Source of the DNA: Anaeroplasmataceae bacterium
GTDB taxonomy: Bacteria > Bacillota_I > Bacilli_A > Acholeplasmatales > Anaeroplasmataceae
Direction: 5' to 3'
DNA length: 5,749 nucleotides
Assembly (NCBI GenBank): GCA_029050385.1
Contig: JAIDMV010000372.1
Span: 1-5,749, forward strand
Shown here: piece after piece, positions 1 to 4,698 of the stretch
Numbering within the stretch: position 1 is the first letter of the stretch
Layout: the number at the start of each line of letters is the position of its first letter
Notes under the pieces: model-generated
Told to the model about the DNA's origin: nothing
Database searches by the model: none
What the model saw: only the letters and a program-made list of their open reading frames with translations
Translations under genes and position numbers: made by a program

Positions 1-7
1 TTAGTGT

Positions 8-556
8 ATGGAGAAGTATATATTATTAAAAACAGAACGAGAAAATTTTTCTTATATCATAGATGTGTTTCGTCTGCTTATTGGAAATACTGCACAAATA
101 GAAGAAGATAGAGATTTTATAAAAATAAAATGTCAGGATGTAGATGAAACAGAAATTGAGGCTACAATCGAATCTTTAGAAAATGATTTGAATGCCTTGA
201 TTTCTTCCTATCAGACAACATCCTTACGGCCATCAAAGGAAATTACTTTAGCTGAAAAATCTTTCTTAGAAATGAGCTATGGTCACTATCAGTTTAAAAA
301 CTTTTTATACCAAGTCAAAGAAAAAGGTGCAGCTTTAGATTTCTTTCAGTTCATTGTGGAAGGCAGTGGAGTAACTGAAGATATCATTTTAGCTATGGCG
401 GATTGTGATTTGAATGTATCAAAGGCTTCCAATCTTTTATATATGCATAGAAATACCTTATTATATAAAATTGAACGACTCATTACATTAAGTGATTTTG
501 ATTTAAAAAGCTTTAATGACTTATATCTTTTAGTTCAACTATTAAGAGCCAAATAG
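8..556 (+). CDS. Short PucR/CdaR-type helix-turn-helix protein
   Basis: Probable DNA-binding regulator of 182 residues. The C-terminal part (about 123-181) matches the PucR-type HTH family (HTH_30): a helix-turn-helix around residues 135-158 contains MHRNTLLYKIERL, close to the family signature HRNTLxYRLxR. Typical PucR/CdaR proteins are about 300-550 residues with a sensory and a GGDEF-like domain before the HTH. Here only about 120 residues precede it and I recognise no sensory domain, so the ligand is unknown. An in-frame TAG at 2-4 blocks any upstream extension, so ATG at 8 is the first possible start and the protein is complete. Its ribosome binding site would lie outside the window. A terminator overlaps its stop codon. 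A palindrome just downstream could be its target or that of another regulator (inference). The HTH assignment is firm; the role is not. Confidence 0.85.
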   Translation: MEKYILLKTERENFSYIIDVFRLLIGNTAQIEEDRDFIKIKCQDVDETEIEATIESLENDLNALISSYQTTSLRPSKEITLAEKSFLEMSYGHYQFKNFLYQVKEKGAALDFFQFIVEGSGVTEDIILAMADCDLNVSKASNLLYMHRNTLLYKIERLITLSDFDLKSFNDLYLLVQLLRAK

Positions 557-567
557 GCTCTTTTTTT
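544..567 (+). terminator. Rho-independent terminator of the PucR-type gene
   Basis: AAGAGCC (544-550) and GGCTCTT (556-562) form a perfect 7-bp stem with the loop AAATA, followed by a T run through 567. The TAG stop codon at 554-556 lies in the loop and first stem base. The terminator separates this gene from the ABC ATPase gene downstream. Confidence 0.85.
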
Positions 568-581
568 GTACAATTTGTACA
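567..581. promoter_or_regulatory. Perfect 15-base palindrome, candidate operator
   Basis: TGTACAA-T-TTGTACA is a perfect inverted repeat with a one-base centre. It also contains TTGTACA twice as direct repeats nine bases apart. It lies just upstream of the ABC ATPase promoter (-10 at 605-610), where a dimeric regulator could act. The left arm begins on the last T of the preceding terminator. The regulator is unidentified. It does not resemble a CcpA cre site. Confidence 0.5.
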
Positions 582-610
582 TAGTAATCTTTTTCTTCTT
601 AGAGTATAAT
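582..610 (+). promoter_or_regulatory. Promoter of the sugar ABC ATPase gene
   Basis: A perfect -10 box, TATAAT, lies at 605-610, 24 bases before the ATG and upstream of the ribosome binding site. The hexamer at 17-base spacing (582-587, TAGTAA) is a poor -35. The better-looking TTGTAC at 575-580 is 24 bases away, too far for a normal spacer. A weak -35 next to a palindrome fits a promoter that depends on a regulator, but this is inference. Confidence 0.55.
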
Positions 611-634
611 ATAAGCAAATAAGGAGGAAGTTCT

Positions 635-1741
635 ATGGCAACTTTAAATTTAAATAATATTAATAAAATTTATCCTAATGGTGTTCAGGCAGTTTTTGAT
701 TTTAACCTTGACATAAAGGATAAGGAATTTATCGTATTTGTTGGTCCATCTGGATGTGGTAAATCTACAACACTTCGTATGATTGCTGGTTTGGAAGATA
801 TCACAAGTGGTGAGTTATACATTGATGGAGAATTAATGAACAATGTTAACCCTAAGGACCGTGGTATTGCGATGGTATTCCAGTCTTATGCATTATATCC
901 TCATATGACAGTATATAATAATATGGCATTTGGTTTACAATTACGTCGTGTACCAAGAGAAGAAATTGAAAAAAGAGTAGCAGAGGCTGCAAGAATTCTA
1001 GGACTAGAAAAATTCTTAGATCGTTATCCACGTCAATTATCAGGTGGACAAAATCAGCGTGTAGCTTTAGGTAGAGCAATTGCACGTGATGCTAAGGTAT
1101 TCTTGTTTGATGAACCATTATCTAACCTAGATGCAAAGCTTCGTGTAACCATGCGTGGTGAGTTAACTAAACTACATCGTAATTTAGGAGCTACTACAAT
1201 TTATGTAACACATGACCAGATTGAGGCGATGACCATGGCTTCAAGAATCGTTGTTATGCGTGATGGACGTATTCAACAGGTTGGTAACCCTAAAGAAATT
1301 TATGAGCATCCAGCAAATGTATTCGTAGGTGGTTTCATCGGCACTCCACCAATGAACTTCATTCATGGTAGCATTGATAAAAAAGGTGTATTTACTGCTG
1401 TAAAAGGTGACTGCAAGGTTTTAATTCCAGAAGGCAAGCTTAAGGTTGTTGCAGATGCTGGATATATTGGAAAGGATGTTATCCTAGGAATTCGTCCTGA
1501 GGACATTCATGATGATCCAGTAGTATTAGAAACATACCCTGAGTCAACTATCGTTGCTACAGTAGATGTAGCTGAGCTTTTAGGAGCTGAAACTAATATT
1601 TATTCTACTATTGGAGATGATGCTATCATTGCATCTGTACCTGCTCGTGATGATTTATCTAAAGGAAGTACAGTAAAATTAGCTTTCGATATGAATCATT
1701 GCCATGTATTTGATTCAGAAACAGAAATGGCTATTATCTAA
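635..1741 (+). CDS. msmX: Carbohydrate ABC importer ATPase, MsmX/UgpC family
   Basis: Cytoplasmic ATP-hydrolysing subunit of CUT1-type sugar importers, 368 residues, the usual length for MsmX/MsmK/UgpC/MalK. Motifs are complete and in order: Walker A GPSGCGKST at 37-45, Q-loop Gln83 in QSYALYPHM, signature LSGGQ at 135-139, Walker B VFLFDE at 155-160, D-loop SNLD at 163-166 and switch His193 in YVTHDQ. The region from about 235 is the TOBE-type regulatory domain, with GIRPEDI at 285-291. AGGAGG at 622-627 lies 7 bases before the ATG. No permease or solute-binding protein gene is adjacent, and the gene has its own promoter and terminator. That is the arrangement of shared ATPases such as MsmX, which energise several importers encoded elsewhere; the sharing is inferred here. 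The substrate cannot be read from the ATPase alone, so UgpC is an equally valid name. Confidence 0.93.
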   Translation: MATLNLNNINKIYPNGVQAVFDFNLDIKDKEFIVFVGPSGCGKSTTLRMIAGLEDITSGELYIDGELMNNVNPKDRGIAMVFQSYALYPHMTVYNNMAFGLQLRRVPREEIEKRVAEAARILGLEKFLDRYPRQLSGGQNQRVALGRAIARDAKVFLFDEPLSNLDAKLRVTMRGELTKLHRNLGATTIYVTHDQIEAMTMASRIVVMRDGRIQQVGNPKEIYEHPANVFVGGFIGTPPMNFIHGSIDKKGVFTAVKGDCKVLIPEGKLKVVADAGYIGKDVILGIRPEDIHDDPVVLETYPESTIVATVDVAELLGAETNIYSTIGDDAIIASVPARDDLSKGSTVKLAFDMNHCHVFDSETEMAII

Positions 1742-1749
1742 TTGAGTTT

Positions 1750-1783
1750 AAATTCACTGCCAGTATGGTGGTGAATTTTTTTT
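1750..1783 (+). terminator. Rho-independent terminator of the ABC ATPase gene
   Basis: AAATTCACTGCCA (1750-1762) pairs with TGGTGGTGAATTT (1766-1778). This gives a stem of up to 13 bp containing two G-U wobbles, with a very small loop (GTA, or five bases if the last A-T pair opens). A run of eight T follows at 1776-1783. It starts nine bases after the stop codon. Confidence 0.88.
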
Positions 1784-1814
1784 CTTTAGAAAAAAAGATT
1801 TTTTATGAATAATG

Positions 1815-1843
1815 TTGAATTTTTTATAATTTGTGTGTATAAT
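1815..1843 (+). promoter_or_regulatory. Promoter of the small membrane protein gene
   Basis: TTGAAT (1815-1820) and TATAAT (1838-1843) are separated by exactly 17 bases, a near-consensus housekeeping sigma promoter. T and A tracts just upstream (about 1776-1806) could bend the DNA or act like an UP element, although part of this is the terminator of the previous gene. Confidence 0.75.
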
Positions 1844-1866
1844 AATAGTATAGGAGGAAGGTTCTG

Positions 1867-2316
1867 ATGGGTATGTTAGGAATGAGTGAAAATATACGTA
1901 CGCGTAAGGCTGATAAAAAAGAAAAGCGTTATGCAGAATTTGAAAGAAGGATTAGCGAAGTAGAAACCAGCAGAAACTACAAAACAGAAGAGGACTTATT
2001 ACAAGAGGATAAGAATAAGATGATTAGAAAGATACATCTTTACCCTGTTCTATTTTCTGTTTTTTATGCAATGATAGGAGCAGCTTTTTTAACTCTTGGA
2101 ATTTGTATGGCTTTAAAAGTATTAGGTAATTTACTATGGCTTGGAATCCTGTTTTTAATTCTAAGCTTAGGTATCTTTATTTCGCTTTATCCAATCCAAA
2201 AAAGAATTCAGGAGCATTTCTATGCAAAATATGGCTCAGTTTTATATCCTGCTTCAAATGAAGAAGAAGAGTATGAGGATGCTGCTAAGGTTTTAGAGGA
2301 TATCAATCAGGAATAA
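1867..2316 (+). CDS. Small two-pass membrane protein of unknown function
   Basis: A 149-residue protein that I do not recognise as a named family. Residues 1-57 are strongly charged, rich in Lys, Arg and Glu, and probably helical or coiled-coil. Two hydrophobic segments follow at about 58-84 and 87-110, joined by a very short turn, which predicts a helical hairpin in the membrane with both ends on the same side. The basic residues before the first segment (KMIRKIH) and after the second (QKR) favour a cytoplasmic location for both ends. The C-terminus is acidic (NEEEEYEDAA, 131-140). There is no signal peptide or catalytic motif. AGGAGG at 1852-1857 sits nine bases before the chosen ATG; Met3 and Met6 are alternative starts but lie further from it. 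The gene has its own promoter. No terminator is visible after it, so transcription may continue into acpP. Confidence 0.75.
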   Translation: MGMLGMSENIRTRKADKKEKRYAEFERRISEVETSRNYKTEEDLLQEDKNKMIRKIHLYPVLFSVFYAMIGAAFLTLGICMALKVLGNLLWLGILFLILSLGIFISLYPIQKRIQEHFYAKYGSVLYPASNEEEEYEDAAKVLEDINQE

Positions 2317-2345
2317 TACCCACTAGTTTTGTTCCATTTTTTATA

Positions 2346-2374
2346 TTTACATTTTTAGATTATAATGTTATAAT
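2346..2374 (+). promoter_or_regulatory. Strong promoter of acpP with extended -10
   Basis: TTTACA (2346-2351) and TATAAT (2369-2374) are separated by 17 bases, and TGT directly before the -10 supplies the extended -10 element. A second TATAAT lies at 2361-2366, making the palindrome ATTATAA-TG-TTATAAT (2359-2374). A strong promoter suits the abundant acyl carrier protein. I see no sequence close to the FapR operator of Bacillus. Confidence 0.8.
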
Positions 2375-2400
2375 TATGCTAATTAGGAGGATTTATTATA

Positions 2401-2634
2401 ATGGCTATTTTTGAAAAAGTTCAAGAAATAATTGTTAAAGAATTAAAGGTTGATGCCTCTAAAGTAACATTAGAAGCTTCATTAAAGGATGATCTAGGTG
2501 CTGATAGTCTAGATGCAGTAGAAATTGTTATGGACATTGAAGATGAGTTCGGTGTAGAAATTGATGACACTAAGGCTGAGGCAATTTCTACAGTAGGCGA
2601 TCTTGTAGCCTATATTGAAGAATTAACAAAGTAA
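2401..2634 (+). CDS. acpP: Acyl carrier protein
   Basis: A 77-residue acidic cytoplasmic protein, the normal length for ACP. It carries growing acyl chains in type II fatty acid synthesis on a 4'-phosphopantetheine arm. The attachment site is Ser36 in the hallmark sequence DLGADSLDAVE (31-41), followed by the acidic helix II IVMDIEDEFGVEI (42-54) that docks partner enzymes. AGGAGG at 2385-2390 lies 10 bases before the ATG. The gene is a single unit between a strong promoter and a hairpin terminator. No fab genes are next to it in the window. The neighbour downstream is a leucyl-tRNA synthetase-like protein, not RNase III as in many bacteria. The identification is very secure, and this looks like the primary fatty acid synthesis ACP rather than a specialised carrier. 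Confidence 0.97.
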   Translation: MAIFEKVQEIIVKELKVDASKVTLEASLKDDLGADSLDAVEIVMDIEDEFGVEIDDTKAEAISTVGDLVAYIEELTK

Positions 2635-2640
2635 GAAATC

Positions 2641-2667
2641 AGCTGCGCAATGCAGCTTTTTCTTTTC
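2641..2667 (+). terminator. Terminator between acpP and the synthetase-like gene
   Basis: AGCTGC (2641-2646) and GCAGCT (2652-2657) form a 6-bp GC-rich stem with the loop GCAAT, followed by TTTTTCTTTTC through 2667. The stem is short and the T run is broken by a C, so it may be leaky. That would let some acpP transcripts reach the next gene, whose start is only 22 bases beyond. Confidence 0.75.
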
Positions 2668-2674
2668 TAAAGAA

Positions 2675-2680
2675 AGGAGG
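2675..2680 (+). promoter_or_regulatory. Ribosome binding site fixing a TTG start
   Basis: AGGAGG, within AAAGGAGGG, lies eight bases before TTG at 2689 and no ATG or GTG is similarly placed, so TTG is the start codon. CTTTTC (2662-2667) can pair with GAAAGG (2672-2677) across a four-base loop (one G-U pair) and could partly mask this site. That pairing is weak and speculative. Confidence 0.7.
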
Positions 2681-2688
2681 GTAACATC

Positions 2689-4698
2689 TTGAATAAAGAT
2701 AGTTCTTATTGGATAAAGGAATGGAAAACCAGTAAAAATTTCAGAGTTGAAAATGATAGAATCAAACCAAAATCCTATCTTTTTTCGACATTTCCTAAAA
2801 CGAATTTGTTTGGATTTCAGGATTTAAATGTACGCCCTCTGCTTGTTGGTGATTTTTTTTCTAGATATCAGCGTATGGATGGATACAATGTTTTATTCCC
2901 AACGGGATTTGACTCTATCGGTCTAAGTTCTTATATGGAAAATAAACGTCACAGCAATGCTATTAATGATGATATTTCCACTATCTTTGAAGAACAAATG
3001 CTTTCCTTAGGAATTGGTATGGATGATCAGAAAACAATTGATTTAAAGCATGAGGATTTTTTGACATCCCTTCAGCTCGCGTTTATTGAGCTCTATGAGT
3101 TGGGATATATTCAATATGGCCTTATAGATGTCTGCCAGGATAAATCAGGGAAAAAGATATTGGATACTTATTTTAATAAAAAGAGTCTTTTCCCAAATAA
3201 GGTTAAAGCCTTTTATCTAGATATCAGTGGAATTAGAGAAAGTGTATTAGAAAAAATAGATGCACTTCCTTTAGACAATACCTTAAGTCAGAATCTAAAG
3301 AATGTTTTTGCTCCAAAGAAAAGTCTGACGATTCATTTTTCAGTTACGAATGGTGCGAAGCTTTCCTACAATTTTAAAGAACCAGAATATATTGGAGGTA
3401 TATCCTTCATTCTTTTACATCCAGATTATATCGATTTTACAGAATATACGCTTTACGAGGAATATCCTGCAATAGAATTATATTTATCGGAAGATAATAC
3501 CAATGATTTTGGAGTATTTACGGGCAGTTATGCAATTAATCCTCTGACTGGAAAAAAGATACCTATTTTTATCAGTGTGAAATATGATTGTCCCGTTTAT
3601 GTGGCTAATCCCTATTTGAATAGTGAGGATCGTATTACTGCACAGGAAGAAGGACTTCCGATTATAGATGTCGTTCAAAATGGAGTGTTTATTGAAAGTG
3701 ATTTTTTAAATGGACTTCCTGTAGAAGAAGGAAGAGATTTAATAATGGATCAGTTTGTCTCTGCTGATATTGGAACCTATGAATCCTATTATAGCAAAGA
3801 TAAGATTCTTATGTCCTCTTTGGATTCCTTTGGAGCCCTTTTACCATTTTTTATTGATAATGAAGAAGAATTACATTCTTTAAAAAACTATCTTCCTTTT
3901 GTTTTGTCTTCTAAATTCAGACCTGTATTATCTGACGATATAGAGGTTCCAGGAAATATGATTTCAGGAAGCATCAATCATATTTTTTCAACAGGAATTT
4001 TATCGATTCTTTCTATACTTTATGATAACGTTGGAGCCAGCTCCTCTATCTTTTCAATGGATGCAATCAAGAATTATCAGCTTTGGAAGGGCATAGAGGT
4101 TTTAACTATTCCGCAAGAAGAAGTTTATGAAAACATCTTTGTTCCGTTATGTTTTTTGTCTATTATAGAAAAAGAAAAAGGAGTAAAGCTTCCTCCTTTA
4201 TTTAGAAAATTAGAACTTGTATCTTTGACCTATGATGATGAATATCACAAGATAACCCGGTCTAATAATAATTTATTTGATTTTTCTATCCTGCTTAAAA
4301 AATATTCTGGTGATGCCTGCAGGATGTATTTTTTAAGCAAGCCTCTTCATCAGGATTTCATTTTCAATGAGGCAGAGCTGGCAAGTATGAAAAATTTGAA
4401 GAAGAGTATAGAAGAATTCTATACTAAGCCTTTTAGTGAAAAGGATCAGTTAAAAGCCTCATTTAAAGAATTTGTAAACCAATGTCTTAAAGCCTTGGAA
4501 GACAAAGATATCTACCATTATGTAGAGGGATTGACCGATTTCTTTAAAGAAGAACTTTGGAACAATGATATTACCTATAAGCAGGGGTTAGTGTTATTAA
4601 AAATCATATATCCTGTTTGCCCATTTTTAGCAGAAGATATATATAGAGATGTCTTCCATGGAAAATACTTAATTAGTGATGATGGCTGGATTCTTTAA
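2689..4698 (+). CDS. Degenerate leucyl-tRNA synthetase-like protein (pseudo-synthetase)
   Basis: A 669-residue protein collinear with bacterial LeuRS (about 800 residues) but lacking its catalytic signatures. Recognisable blocks in order: RYQRMDGYNVLFPTGFD (59-75), matching the LeuRS block after HIGH; FTGSYAINPLTGKKIPIF (277-294), GLPIIDVV (322-329) and SDFLNGL (337-343) of the CP1 editing region; KKYSGDACRMYFLSKPL (537-553), matching the stretch after KMSKS; and YPVCPFLAEDIY (641-652) of the anticodon-binding helical domain. The HVGH-type motif is NVRP (47-50) and KMSKS is KITRS (521-525). The GGAEH and RQRYWG motifs are unrecognisable, the TTRPDT editing motif is lost, and HDxRD reads LNSED (310-314). 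The LeuRS C-terminal domain is absent. The start is TTG, set by the ribosome binding site. No stop or frameshift interrupts 669 codons, which argues for selection. Leucylation is unlikely. A regulatory, tRNA-binding or carrier-protein role is open; proximity to acpP is only suggestive. Confidence 0.85.
   Translation: MNKDSSYWIKEWKTSKNFRVENDRIKPKSYLFSTFPKTNLFGFQDLNVRPLLVGDFFSRYQRMDGYNVLFPTGFDSIGLSSYMENKRHSNAINDDISTIFEEQMLSLGIGMDDQKTIDLKHEDFLTSLQLAFIELYELGYIQYGLIDVCQDKSGKKILDTYFNKKSLFPNKVKAFYLDISGIRESVLEKIDALPLDNTLSQNLKNVFAPKKSLTIHFSVTNGAKLSYNFKEPEYIGGISFILLHPDYIDFTEYTLYEEYPAIELYLSEDNTNDFGVFTGSYAINPLTGKKIPIFISVKYDCPVYVANPYLNSEDRITAQEEGLPIIDVVQNGVFIESDFLNGLPVEEGRDLIMDQFVSADIGTYESYYSKDKILMSSLDSFGALLPFFIDNEEELHSLKNYLPFVLSSKFRPVLSDDIEVPGNMISGSINHIFSTGILSILSILYDNVGASSSIFSMDAIKNYQLWKGIEVLTIPQEEVYENIFVPLCFLSIIEKEKGVKLPPLFRKLELVSLTYDDEYHKITRSNNNLFDFSILLKKYSGDACRMYFLSKPLHQDFIFNEAELASMKNLKKSIEEFYTKPFSEKDQLKASFKEFVNQCLKALEDKDIYHYVEGLTDFFKEELWNNDITYKQGLVLLKIIYPVCPFLAEDIYRDVFHGKYLISDDGWIL

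Noticed and set aside
852..1085. A 77-codon open frame on the - strand
   Set aside because: It lies wholly inside the ABC ATPase gene, antisense to the Q-loop and signature region, and has no ribosome binding site or recognisable protein features. It is a shadow of the real gene.
1784..1812. Second hairpin in the A/T tracts after the ABC ATPase terminator
   Set aside because: Pairing is only between A and T runs with many equivalent registers, so it is better explained as low-complexity DNA upstream of the next promoter.
2317..2345. Terminator after the small membrane protein gene
   Set aside because: There is a T-rich stretch but no stem of useful length in front of it.
2593..2640. A promoter inside the end of acpP for the synthetase-like gene
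   Set aside because: TATATT at 2611-2616 is the only -10-like box and its best -35 (TCTACA, 18-base spacing) is poor. Not strong enough to list.
3484..3678. A 64-codon open frame on the - strand
   Set aside because: It lies wholly inside the synthetase-like gene, antisense to its editing-type region, with no family resemblance. It is a shadow.
4676..4684. Three histidines at the C-terminus of the radical SAM protein as an engineered tag
   Set aside because: Only three residues, and the codons overlap the coding end of the opposing gene. This is natural sequence.
2689..4698. The long gene as the functional leucyl-tRNA synthetase (leuS)
   Set aside because: HIGH and KMSKS equivalents, the GGAEH-type motif and the C-terminal domain are missing, so normal leucylation is not credible despite the overall LeuRS resemblance.
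2689..4698. The long gene as a pseudogene
   Set aside because: There is no frameshift or stop in 669 codons, a well-placed ribosome binding site exists, and several LeuRS blocks remain close to consensus, so maintenance is more likely than decay. It cannot be proven from one sequence.
4673..4698. The 26-base convergent overlap as a sign of sequencing error or frameshift
   Set aside because: Both reading frames end cleanly with natural stops and full expected domains up to that point, and short convergent overlaps are common in compact genomes.
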